8,059 bases of DNA from DATIYW01 sp035517415. GTDB lineage: Bacteria > Acidobacteriota > Thermoanaerobaculia > Thermoanaerobaculales > Thermoanaerobaculaceae. Position numbers and translations under genes: made by a program. The stretch lies in the NCBI GenBank assembly GCA_035517415.1, contig DATIYW010000058.1, positions 1 to 8,059 on the forward strand, read 5' to 3'. The notes under the pieces were generated by a model. It saw nothing but the letters and a program-made list of their open reading frames with translations. It ran no database searches and was not told the origin of the DNA. Shown in pieces: positions 1 through 7,269 of this stretch; the stretch's first letter is position 1, and each line of letters begins with the position of its first letter.

Positions 1-2
1 TG

Positions 3-1088
3 GGCAACCTCGCCGGCGGCGTGGCGCACGACTTCAACAACCTGCTCCAGGCGATGCTCAGCCACGTCCAGCTCCTGCGCGGCGACTCGGCGTCGCCGCA
101 GCGGGTCCTCGAGGTGGTGCGGGAGCTCGAGCAGCAGATCAGCCGCGGCGCGTCGCTCACGCGCCAGCTGCTCGTCTTCTCCCGCCGCGAGACCGTCAAG
201 CCGGAGCGGGTCCGCGTCAACGACGCGGTGCGCGAGGCGACGCAGATCCTGCAGCGCCTCGTGCGCGCCAACATCGCGCTCGCCATCGAGCTGGCGCCCG
301 AGTCGCTGGTGGTCGAGGCCGACCGCGGCCAGCTCCAGCAGGTCTTGATGAACCTGACGCTCAACGCCTCGGACGCGATGCCCGAGGGCGGCCGCCTCCT
401 GATCCGGACCGGCGCGCTGGACGAGCGGGAGGTCGTCATCTCCGTCACCGACACCGGCCACGGGATTCCCGACGCGATCCGCGAGCGCATCTTCGAGCCG
501 TTCTTCACCACCAAGGAACCGGGCCGGGGGACCGGACTCGGGCTGTCGGTGGTCCACGGCATCGTCGCCCGGCACGGCGGGCGGATCGAGGTCGACAGCG
601 AGGTCGGCAAGGGGACCACGTTCCGGGTGATCCTGCCGCGGGTGGGCTCCGGGGAGCACCAGGCGGTGGCGCAGGCGCAGGCGACGGCGCCGGCGCTCGC
701 ACTGGGGCGCGGCGAGCGGGTACTGGTGGTCGAGGACGAGGACGGCGCGCGCGAGGGGATCCGCGATATCCTCGCCAGCCTCGGCTACCGCGTCGACGCG
801 TTCCCCAACGGGGAGGAGGCGGAGGCGACCCCGACCGGCCACGACGCCGACCTGCTCCTCACCGACCTCATGCTGCCCGGCGCGAGCGGTCCGGAGGTCG
901 CGCGCCGGCTGCGCGCGCGCTGGCCGGAGCTGCGGGTCATCCTCATGTCCGGGTACACCGAGGACGAGGCCGTGCGCCGCGGCGTGTCCGCCGGCAACAT
1001 GCGGTTCCTGCAGAAGCCGTTCGACATGGGCGCGCTCGCGTCGGAGGTGCGCGCCGCGCTCGACGAGCGTCCCGATCCCGTCGGCTAG
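3..1088 (+). CDS. Hybrid sensor histidine kinase, C-terminal part (HisKA-HATPase-receiver), cut by left window edge
   Basis: This is the C-terminal end of a hybrid two-component kinase that autophosphorylates on histidine and passes phosphate to its own receiver. The frame is open to the left edge and reads GNLAGGVAHDFNN, the usual H-box of this family, so the GTG at 21 is internal and the true start lies outside. Numbering from the codon at 3: phospho-acceptor His9, N-box Asn121 (NASDAM), G1 box DTGHGI 150-155, G2 box GTGLGL 176-181. An Ala/Gln-rich linker leads to a receiver at about 238-355 with acidic pair Glu244/Asp245, phospho-acceptor Asp288 (LTDLMLPG), Ser316 and Lys338 (QKPF). All catalytic residues are present and the gene stops with TAG right after the receiver, with no output domain. 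It is a diverged paralogue of the two minus-strand kinases. The peroxiredoxin starts 97 bases downstream on the same strand. The input domains and signal cannot be seen. Confidence 0.95.
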   Translation, partial: GNLAGGVAHDFNNLLQAMLSHVQLLRGDSASPQRVLEVVRELEQQISRGASLTRQLLVFSRRETVKPERVRVNDAVREATQILQRLVRANIALAIELAPESLVVEADRGQLQQVLMNLTLNASDAMPEGGRLLIRTGALDEREVVISVTDTGHGIPDAIRERIFEPFFTTKEPGRGTGLGLSVVHGIVARHGGRIEVDSEVGKGTTFRVILPRVGSGEHQAVAQAQATAPALALGRGERVLVVEDEDGAREGIRDILASLGYRVDAFPNGEEAEATPTGHDADLLLTDLMLPGASGPEVARRLRARWPELRVILMSGYTEDEAVRRGVSAGNMRFLQKPFDMGALASEVRAALDERPDPVG

Positions 1089-1111
1089 GAAGTCGTCCTG
1101 GCACGCGGATG

Positions 1112-1151
1112 GGCCGCGCGGCCGACGCCGCCGACCGGAATCGCGCGGCGT
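1112..1151. other. GC-rich inverted repeats between the left kinase and the peroxiredoxin gene
   Basis: The 97-base gap after the kinase stop contains a perfect 12-base palindrome, GGCCGCGCGGCC (1112-1123). It is followed by a 7-bp inverted repeat, ACGCCGC (1125-1131) with GCGGCGT (1145-1151), around a 13-base loop. Neither is followed by a T-run, so a classical intrinsic terminator is not supported. They could weaken read-through from the kinase into the peroxiredoxin gene, or be chance at this base composition. Confidence 0.25.
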
Positions 1152-1170
1152 GCGGGCCGGTTCCTGCCCA

Positions 1171-1177
1171 GGGAGGG
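1171..1177 (+). promoter_or_regulatory. Ribosome binding site of the peroxiredoxin gene
   Basis: GGGAGGG lies 8 bases before the ATG at 1186. It decides the start: an in-frame GTG at 1150 would add 12 residues ahead of the signal peptide and has no comparable purine-rich site close upstream. Confidence 0.8.
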
Positions 1178-1185
1178 TACTGCGC

Positions 1186-1707
1186 ATGAAGATCCTCGCC
1201 ACCCTGTTGGCGCTCTTCGCCTCGGCCGGCCTCGCCGGCGCGGCCGGGATGCTCAAGGCCGGCGACGCCTTCCCGGCCTGGCAGATGGTGGACCAGACCG
1301 GGGCCAAGGTGAGCTCCGCCGACCTCGCCGGGAAGACCTACCTGCTCTACTACTACCCGAAGGCGATGACGCCGGGGTGCACGAAGGAGGGCTGCGCGCT
1401 GCGCGACAACTTCAGCGGCTTCCAGAAGGCGGGCGTCGAGGTGCTCGGCGTGTCGTTCGACGCGCCCAAGGACAACGCCGAGTTCGTCGCGAAGTACAAC
1501 TTCCCGTTCCGCCTCCTCTCCGACACCGACCGCTCGCTGGCGGTCGCGGTCGGCGCCGCCGATTCGCCGAGCCGCCTGATGGCGCGCCGCATCTCGTACC
1601 TCGTCGGGCCCGACGGCAAGGTGCTCGAGGCCTACGCCGACGTCGACCCGAGCAAGCACGCCGCGCAGGTGCTCGCGGACATCGAGAAGCGCAAGCCGAC
1701 CAAGTAG
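1186..1707 (+). CDS. Exported thiol peroxidase of the PrxQ/BCP class (AhpC/TSA family)
   Basis: A 173-residue peroxiredoxin that should reduce hydrogen peroxide and organic hydroperoxides with electrons from thioredoxin-like thiols. Residues 1-19 form a signal peptide (MK, hydrophobic core, AGA before the predicted cut after Ala19), so the mature protein of about 154 residues, the usual PrxQ/BCP size, probably acts outside the cytoplasm or as a membrane-tethered protein. The active site is Pro58-x-x-x-Thr62-x-x-Cys65, with Cys65 as the peroxidatic cysteine. Cys70, five residues on, matches the resolving cysteine of the atypical two-cysteine BCP/PrxQ class. An Arg134/Arg135 pair before the strand SYLVGPDG fits the conserved catalytic arginine region. 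No lipobox is visible. The gene follows the left kinase on the same strand (97-base gap) and converges on thiI, stop to stop, 27 bases apart. Family assignment is firm; substrate and reductant are not shown. Confidence 0.93.
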   Translation: MKILATLLALFASAGLAGAAGMLKAGDAFPAWQMVDQTGAKVSSADLAGKTYLLYYYPKAMTPGCTKEGCALRDNFSGFQKAGVEVLGVSFDAPKDNAEFVAKYNFPFRLLSDTDRSLAVAVGAADSPSRLMARRISYLVGPDGKVLEAYADVDPSKHAAQVLADIEKRKPTK

Positions 1708-1717
1708 GGAGGCCGTC

Positions 1718-1736
1718 GACGCCGGCGTCCGGCGTC
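1718..1736. terminator. Possible bidirectional terminator hairpin between convergent genes
   Basis: GACGCCG (1718-1724) pairs with CGGCGTC (1730-1736) around the 5-base loop GCGTC, a 7-bp GC stem. It fills the 27-base space between the stop codons of the peroxiredoxin gene (ends 1707) and thiI (stop 1735-1737), which it slightly overlaps. Position and symmetry suit a shared terminator. No T-run follows on either strand, so it is a candidate only. A competing 12-base palindrome, GACGCCGGCGTC, sits at 1718-1729. Confidence 0.4.
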
Positions 1737-2958
1737 AGTCCGCGGCGGCGCGGACGACGCTGACCGCGGCCTCGTGCTGCAGGTCGCGCGCCCACTGCTC
1801 GACGTCGAGCGCCGCCTCGGCCTGCTCGCACTCGGCGTGCGTGGTGCGGGTCGCCGGGTGCGCCGGCTGGAGGAACGAGCAGCAATCCTGCTGCGGCAGG
1901 ATCGACAGCTCGAACGTCCGCGCGCGCTCGGCGATGGCGATGATCTCCTGCTTGTCGAGACCGACCAGCGGCCGCAGCACCGGCAGGTGGGCGACACGGT
2001 CGATCGTCGCGAGGTTCTCCAGCGTCTGCGAGGCGACCTGGTTCAACGACTCGCCGGTCACCAGCGCCTCGCAGCGCCAGCGCCGCGCGACCCGCTCCGC
2101 GACGCGCAGCATCATGCGGCGGTAGAGCACCACCCGCAGCCGCTCCGGGCAGTCGGCGACGATGCGGCGCTGGCACTCGCCGAACGGCACCACCGCGACG
2201 CGCGCCGCACCCTGGTGGCAGGCGAGCACCCGGACGATCCTCTCGACCTTGCCCACCGAGGCGTCCGACGTGTACGGCGCGGAGTGGAAGTGGACGTAGT
2301 GCGCCCGCGTGCCGCGCTTCATCGCCAGGTAAGCCGCCGCGGGCGAGTCGATGCCGCCCGACATCAGCACCAGCACCCGGCCCGAGGTGCCCACCGGCAG
2401 CCCGCCCGGGCCGGGGAAGCGGCGGTGGAAGAGGTAGATCCCGTCGCGCTGCACGAGCACGTGGAAGGTCACGTCGGGGTTCGTCAGGTCGACCGCGAGG
2501 CCGGTGGCGGCGTTGACGAACGCGCCGAGCCGGCGGTTGACCTCCTCGGAGGTGAGCGGGAAGCGCTTGTCCGACCGCTTGCAGCGCACCGCGAACGTCC
2601 GTGCCGGGGCCGGCGGCCGGGGGGTGGTCGCTTCGCCGCCGGCCGCGGCGGCCGCGAGGAAGCGCTCGAGGCGCTCGCCGACGAAGTGCTCGAGCTGCTC
2701 GTAGGTCGCCCCGGCGCGCTCGACCGGGATGATGCCGTTGATCCCGAACACGGTCGAGAGCCGCGCGAGCGCCTCGTGCCAGGGCACCGGCTCGGCGAAC
2801 CGCACCACCACCCGCGCGGGGAGCGAGATCTCCGCGACCGGCAGGCCGGCGAGGGCGCGGCGGACGTTGGCGAGCAGCGTCCGCTCGAACCAGCCGCGGT
2901 TGCCGCCCTTGAGCGCCACCTCGTGCACCGTGGCGACGACGTGCTCGACGGTCTCCAC
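1735..2958 (-). CDS. thiI: ThiI, tRNA uracil 4-sulfurtransferase (form without rhodanese domain)
   Basis: ThiI adenylates uridine 8 of tRNA in the cytoplasm and inserts sulfur to make 4-thiouridine; in some bacteria it also supplies sulfur for the thiazole of thiamine. The 407-residue product begins with a ferredoxin-like domain carrying ALKGGNR at about 15-21. A THUMP RNA-binding domain follows (about 85-178, ending near DGIYLF), then the ATP-binding PP-loop domain with SGGIDSP at 200-206. TGESLNQVASQT and the CCSF cysteines (Cys359, Cys360) also fit ThiI. The protein stops shortly after, so it lacks the C-terminal rhodanese domain of the E. coli protein (482 residues) and resembles the shorter Bacillus-type form. 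An Ala/Pro-rich insert at about 102-119 separates the ferredoxin-like domain from the main THUMP block. I chose GTG at 2956-2958, which places ALKGGNR at the family's usual distance and has GGAGG just upstream; a GTG at 3021 would add 21 Arg-rich residues. It lies 93 bases downstream of the large kinase on the same strand, so co-transcription is possible. Confidence 0.94.
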   Translation of the reverse strand: METVEHVVATVHEVALKGGNRGWFERTLLANVRRALAGLPVAEISLPARVVVRFAEPVPWHEALARLSTVFGINGIIPVERAGATYEQLEHFVGERLERFLAAAAAGGEATTPRPPAPARTFAVRCKRSDKRFPLTSEEVNRRLGAFVNAATGLAVDLTNPDVTFHVLVQRDGIYLFHRRFPGPGGLPVGTSGRVLVLMSGGIDSPAAAYLAMKRGTRAHYVHFHSAPYTSDASVGKVERIVRVLACHQGAARVAVVPFGECQRRIVADCPERLRVVLYRRMMLRVAERVARRWRCEALVTGESLNQVASQTLENLATIDRVAHLPVLRPLVGLDKQEIIAIAERARTFELSILPQQDCCSFLQPAHPATRTTHAECEQAEAALDVEQWARDLQHEAAVSVVRAAAD

Positions 2959-2962
2959 CTCG

Positions 2963-2967
2963 CCTCC
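2963..2967 (-). promoter_or_regulatory. thiI: Ribosome binding site of thiI
   Basis: GGAGG on the minus strand, 4 bases before the GTG at 2958. The spacing is at the short end of normal, but it agrees with the protein-family evidence for this start over the upstream GTG at 3021. Confidence 0.55.
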
Positions 2968-2988
2968 GCGCCGGAGCGTACCACGCGA

Positions 2989-3013
2989 CCGGGCGCCGGC
3001 TCGCCGCGCCCGG
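2989..3013 (-). terminator. Strong GC hairpin between the large kinase and thiI
   Basis: CCGGGCGC (2989-2996) pairs perfectly with GCGCCCGG (3006-3013), an 8-bp all-GC stem around a 9-base loop. It begins 35 bases past the kinase stop and ends 30 bases before the thiI GTG. No T-run follows on the minus strand, so it could be a Rho-assisted terminator, an mRNA-stabilising 3' end for the kinase transcript, or a leader structure of thiI. Confidence 0.4.
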
Positions 3014-3051
3014 GATCGCACCGTGGCTCTGCGGCGGACGCGCGGTCCGGA

Positions 3052-3666
3052 TCAGGCGCCGAGGGCGGCGCGGACGGCGCCCGCCAGCGTCTGCATGTCG
3101 AACGGCTTCTGGAGGAAGCGGACGTGTCCGGCCTCGATGCCGCGCCGCAGCGCCTCGTCCTCGGCGTAGCCCGACATGAGGATCACCGCCATGCCGGGCC
3201 AGCGCGCCTGCAGGACGCCGGCGAGCTCGTTCCCGGAGACGTCCGGCAGCATCAGGTCGGAGAGGAGGAGCGCGAATCGGAGCGACGGGTCGAGGCGCCC
3301 AGCCTCGGCGCCGGAGCCGACGGCGACCACGTCATAACCCAGGGTGGCGAGGATCTCCCTGATCCCCTCGCGCGCGCCGGCCTCGTCCTCGACCACCAGG
3401 ATGCGCTCGCCCGCGCCGGGCGGGAGATCGGTCGAGGCGGCCGCCGGTTGCGCGGCCGGCGCGAGGTCGCCCGACCCGGCGCGCGGCAGGATCACCCGGA
3501 ACCTCGACCCCTGGCCCTCGCGCGTCTGCAGGTCCACCCGCCCGCCGTGCTGGGTGACGATGCCGTGGACGACCGAGAGGCCGAGCCCGGTCCCCTTGCC
3601 GGCGCCCTTGGTGGTGAAGAACGGCTCGAAGATGTGCTCGCGGACCGGCTCGGGGATGCCGTGGCC
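3052..3666 (-). repeat. Direct repeat copy A: 3' end of the large kinase, homologous to 7445-8059
   Basis: These 615 bases encode the end of the ATPase domain and the receiver (204 residues plus stop) and align without a gap to 7445-8059, offset 4393 bases. By hand the proteins are about 78% identical. The stretch 3541-3660 matches 7934-8053 at 113 of 120 bases, including an identical 50-base run (3593-3642). The similarity probably continues beyond the window's right edge. This is a paralogous gene pair, not a transposable repeat. Confidence 0.85.
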
Positions 3667-6600
3667 GGTGTCCTCGACCTCCAGCCAGCACCACGCCGAC
3701 CCGTCGGATCCCGCCCGGATCACCAGCCGCCCGCCCTCCTGCATCGCGTCGGAGGCGTTGACCACGAGGTTCATCAGCACCTGTTCGAGCTGGCCGCGGT
3801 CCGCATCCACCATCGCCGGGCGGTCCGCCGCCTCGAGGGCGAATGCGACGTTCTCGCGCACGAGGCGGCGGAGCATCCCGGCGACGGCGCGGGCGACGTC
3901 GTTGAGGTCGAGGCGCTCGCGTCGCACCGTGTCCCGCCGGGAGAAGAGCAGCAGTTGGCGCGTCAACGCGCCGCCCCGATTGATCTGCAGCTCGAAGTCG
4001 CCGATCTCGCTCCGCACGCGCTCCACGTCCCCGGCATGGGCGCGGAGCAGCTGCGCGTGCGTCAGCATCGCCTGCAGGAGGTTGTTGAAGTCGTGGGCGA
4101 TCCCGCCGGCGAGCCGGCCGATCGCCTCCATCTTCTGCGCCTGGTTGAGCTGCTCGCGCAGCGCCTCCTCGCGAGTCACGTCGCGCTTGACCGCGACGAA
4201 GTTGACGATCCGGCCGCTCGGGTCGCGCAGCGGCGAGATCGTCATTTCCTCCTCGTAGGTGGAGCCGTCCTTGCGGCGGTTGGTCAGGCGCCCCGACCAC
4301 ACTTCGCCGCTGGTGACGGCGTCCCAGATCGCACGGTAGAACGCCGCATCGTGCCGGCCGCTCTTGAGGATCCTCGGCGACCGGCCGAGCGCCTCGTCGC
4401 GGCGGTACCCGGTGATGCGCTCGAACGCCGGGTTGACGTACTCGATCGTCCCGGCCGGGTCCGTGATCAGGACGGCCTCGTCGGTCTGCTCCACCGCCGC
4501 CGCCAGGCGCCGCTGCGCCTCCTCGCTCGCCATCCTCTCCGTGATGTCGCGCTGGGTTCCGGTGATGCGGACCGGCGCCCCGCGGGAGTCCCGCTCGACG
4601 ACACGGCCCCGGTCCGCGACCCAGATCCACGCCCCCGACTTCGTCCGCAGCCGGTGCTCGCTCTCGTACACCGCCGTATCGCCCTTGAGGTGCCGCTCGA
4701 GCGCGTCGATCGCTGCGGGGAGGTCGTCCGGGTGCACGCGGGTCCGCCACGGCTCCTTCTCGGCCTCCAGGTCGGCGAGGGAATACCCCATCATCGCCGC
4801 CCAGCGCTCGCTCAACGTCAGCTGGCCGGTGTCGAGCCGCCAGTCCCAGAGGCCGAGCCCGGTGGCCTCGAGCGCCAGGCTCAGCCGCTCCTCGCTCTCC
4901 CGCAGCGCCTGGTCCGCGCGCTTGCGGTCGAGCGCGGTCGCGATCGCGTCGCTCCACAGCCCGAGCTGGCGGATGTCCTGCTCCTCCCAGTCCATCCGCC
5001 GCGAGTAGGAGCGCAGCCCGACGCCACCTCTGAGGGCCTCTCCCCTGCCGCCCAGCGGGACCAGCAGCACCGAGCGGACGCTGTCGCGTTGCAACGCGGC
5101 TCGGTACGCCTCCGCGTCAGGTGGGAGCTCCTCGAGCGAACGAACCTGCACGGCCTCTCCGCGCAGCAGCGTGGCCTCCGCCCACGCGAACGCGCCTCCC
5201 GTGGGCACCTTCTCGTACCGCTGCAGGAGGTCGACCGCGTCTCCGGACCGCCACTGATGGGTCAGGCCCCAGGCGGCCCGATCCGGCTGGAAGATGACCA
5301 CGTAGGCATGCTCGGCCTCGAGGAACCGCCCGATCTCGCCGAGACTCTCCGTGACCTGCGCGTCGACCTCCCCCGCGGTCGCGCTGATGAAGCGCGCCAT
5401 CAGCCCGGCGATCACGTCGTCGAACCTGGCCTGCCGGGCGAGCAGGCGCTGCGACCGCTTCGCCTCCGTCACGTCCCGAATGAACGAGACGCTCACGGCC
5501 CCGTCGGGCAGCTCCACCTGGGCGACGGCGACGTGCATGGGGAACCGTCCGCCGTCGGCGCGCTGGCCGACCGACTCGAATTCCGCCGGTACCGGCAGGC
5601 CGAGCCCGCGGCGGCGGGTGCGCTCGGCGCTCTCGGCTCGACACTCGGGCGCATAGAGATCCGCCGCCGGCTTCCCGACCGCAGCCCCGGGTCCCGCCAG
5701 GCCGAAGATCTCGAGCGCCTTCGAGTTGGCGAAGAGCACGGTCCCAGCTCTCGAGATGACGCTCGCAATCGGTGCCTCCTCGATCAGACGCCGGAACCTC
5801 GTCTCGCTCTCGCGCAGGGCCGTCTCCGCGGCGCGCCGCTCGGTCACGTCGCGGATCACCATGCTCGAGCGGAGATTGCGCTCCCGGTCGAGGTAGACGG
5901 CGGACGAGATCTCGCATGGGATCCGGGCGCCGTCCTTGCGCAGCATGGTCAGCTCGCCGAAGAACCGTCCGGTCCTCGAGCGCTCCTCCAGGGCCGGAGC
6001 GAGTCGGGGGTCGGAGACGTCGATGACCGAATCCCGGCCGCCCTTGCGGAGCTCGTCCTCGGTCTGGCCGAGAAGCCGGCAGGCGGCCGGGTTGGCCGAG
6101 AAGATGCGGCCGTCGGGCGCGGTCGAGAGGATGCCGTCGAGGCTGGTCTCGAAGAGGAGGCGGAGGCGCTCCTCGCTCTCGCTCAGCTTGAGGTTGAGCT
6201 GTCGGAGCTCTTCGGTCCGCTCGCGCACGCGCTGTTCGAGGTCGGCGTGGGAGCGCCGGAGCTCCTGCTCCATGCGCCGCCGGTCGGTGACGTCCTCGAC
6301 GATCGCGATCGCCCCGGTGACGGTCGCGTCGTCTCCCAGCAGGGGCGCGGTCCGCACCGAGACGGCGATCTCCTCCCGCGACGGGCCCCGCTCCAGCGGG
6401 CCGTCGTACTCGCCGTGTCCGCCGCCGAGCGCGATCTCGAGCGCCGGGAGGATGCGGCACTCCTCCATCGCGCGGAGGTCGGCTCCGACCAGGCCGTCTC
6501 GGTGGGTGCCGAGGATGCCCGCGAACCGCTCGTTGCAGTCGGTGACGCGAAGTCGGCGGTCGAGGTGCGCGATCGCCACGGGCGCATGGTCGAAGACCTC

Positions 6601-7194
6601 CCGGTGGCGCGCCTCGCTGTCGTGGAGCTCGCGCGCGCGGCGCTCTGCGATGCCGCGAAAGGCGGCGGCCATGCCGATGAGGACGACGACGAAGGCGATC
6701 CTGGCCAAGCCGCGTTCGAGCGACGTCTCGCCCGGAGCGCCGGGCAACTGGACGAAGGGCTCGACGAGGACCGCCGCGGTCGTCACCAGGGGGATCGCCA
6801 GGCCCCATGCCCAGGCCTCGCGCCCGCGCCCGAGCAGCACCATCGCGAAGCCGACCAGCCCGAGCCAGCGGATCGTCGAGCTCATGCCGTAGGCGACCGG
6901 GATGACGAGGGCGACCGTGGCGACGAGGGCGGTCGAATGGGCTGCAACGCTCGAGCGCACGTCGGGCCGGCGCCGGTACCAGAGGTAGATGGCGGCGGTC
7001 GCCGCGGCCCCGGCGAGGTTGGCCCACCACGGCGTGCGGGCCCCGGTGACGAGGGTCGTCGCGAGGCGGGCCGCGCCGAACACGACGCAGGCCGCGAGGA
7101 CTGCCCCCATGCCCACGGCGAGCAACGCGTGGCGATCGCCGACGATGTCGAGCGTGGCGATGCTGCGCAGGGGCCGAAGCGGGTCGCGTCTCAA
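3052..7194 (-). CDS. Membrane-anchored multi-PAS/GAF hybrid sensor histidine kinase
   Basis: A complete 1380-residue hybrid kinase. The N-terminus has about six hydrophobic segments (near 22-48, 56-73, 85-103, 108-122, 127-146, 162-181), a membrane sensor region I cannot assign to a named family. Cytoplasmic domains follow: PAS1 (about 192-305, ending IVEDVTDRR), a charged likely coiled coil (305-342), PAS2 (343-453), PAS3 (463-577), GAF (590-757), PAS4 with a PAS_3-like WRTRVHPDD motif (768-887) and PAS5 (893-1007). The transmitter has His1034 (AHDFNN), N-box Asn1146, G1 DTGHGI 1175-1180 and G2 GTGLGL 1201-1206. The receiver (about 1264-1377) has Glu1269/Asp1270, phospho-acceptor Asp1313, Ser1341 and Lys1363. 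All catalytic residues are intact. PAS5 carries a W-x5-NRRKDG pattern like the FAD-binding PAS of NifL, a hint of redox sensing but not proof. There is no output domain, so phosphate must move to a partner not in view. The start is TTG, supported by a Shine-Dalgarno site 7 bases upstream. The gene lies 250 bases downstream of a tandem paralogue. Confidence 0.95.
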   Translation of the reverse strand: MRRDPLRPLRSIATLDIVGDRHALLAVGMGAVLAACVVFGAARLATTLVTGARTPWWANLAGAAATAAIYLWYRRRPDVRSSVAAHSTALVATVALVIPVAYGMSSTIRWLGLVGFAMVLLGRGREAWAWGLAIPLVTTAAVLVEPFVQLPGAPGETSLERGLARIAFVVVLIGMAAAFRGIAERRARELHDSEARHREVFDHAPVAIAHLDRRLRVTDCNERFAGILGTHRDGLVGADLRAMEECRILPALEIALGGGHGEYDGPLERGPSREEIAVSVRTAPLLGDDATVTGAIAIVEDVTDRRRMEQELRRSHADLEQRVRERTEELRQLNLKLSESEERLRLLFETSLDGILSTAPDGRIFSANPAACRLLGQTEDELRKGGRDSVIDVSDPRLAPALEERSRTGRFFGELTMLRKDGARIPCEISSAVYLDRERNLRSSMVIRDVTERRAAETALRESETRFRRLIEEAPIASVISRAGTVLFANSKALEIFGLAGPGAAVGKPAADLYAPECRAESAERTRRRGLGLPVPAEFESVGQRADGGRFPMHVAVAQVELPDGAVSVSFIRDVTEAKRSQRLLARQARFDDVIAGLMARFISATAGEVDAQVTESLGEIGRFLEAEHAYVVIFQPDRAAWGLTHQWRSGDAVDLLQRYEKVPTGGAFAWAEATLLRGEAVQVRSLEELPPDAEAYRAALQRDSVRSVLLVPLGGRGEALRGGVGLRSYSRRMDWEEQDIRQLGLWSDAIATALDRKRADQALRESEERLSLALEATGLGLWDWRLDTGQLTLSERWAAMMGYSLADLEAEKEPWRTRVHPDDLPAAIDALERHLKGDTAVYESEHRLRTKSGAWIWVADRGRVVERDSRGAPVRITGTQRDITERMASEEAQRRLAAAVEQTDEAVLITDPAGTIEYVNPAFERITGYRRDEALGRSPRILKSGRHDAAFYRAIWDAVTSGEVWSGRLTNRRKDGSTYEEEMTISPLRDPSGRIVNFVAVKRDVTREEALREQLNQAQKMEAIGRLAGGIAHDFNNLLQAMLTHAQLLRAHAGDVERVRSEIGDFELQINRGGALTRQLLLFSRRDTVRRERLDLNDVARAVAGMLRRLVRENVAFALEAADRPAMVDADRGQLEQVLMNLVVNASDAMQEGGRLVIRAGSDGSAWCWLEVEDTGHGIPEPVREHIFEPFFTTKGAGKGTGLGLSVVHGIVTQHGGRVDLQTREGQGSRFRVILPRAGSGDLAPAAQPAAASTDLPPGAGERILVVEDEAGAREGIREILATLGYDVVAVGSGAEAGRLDPSLRFALLLSDLMLPDVSGNELAGVLQARWPGMAVILMSGYAEDEALRRGIEAGHVRFLQKPFDMQTLAGAVRAALGA

Positions 7195-7201
7195 CCTGTC
7201 G

Positions 7202-7208
7202 CCTCCTC
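7202..7208 (-). promoter_or_regulatory. Ribosome binding site supporting a TTG start for the large kinase
   Basis: On the minus strand GAGGAGG lies 7 bases before the TTG at 7192-7194. The next in-frame ATG codes for Met29, already inside the first membrane helix, so TTG with this strong site is the best start. Confidence 0.7.
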
Positions 7209-7269
7209 AGCGGTGGCCCCGGTTGGACCCGAGAATCGCGAACGGATGGCCTCATTGTCCCGGCGTGGC

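Noticed and set aside
21..1088. GTG at 21 as a true start of the left kinase.
   Set aside because: The six codons before it are in frame and encode the conserved GNLAGG part of the H-box, so translation must begin upstream of the window.
943..1659. A 238-residue minus-strand frame opposite the left kinase and peroxiredoxin.
   Set aside because: It is antisense to two well-supported genes, is Arg/Ala-rich and has no domain signature.
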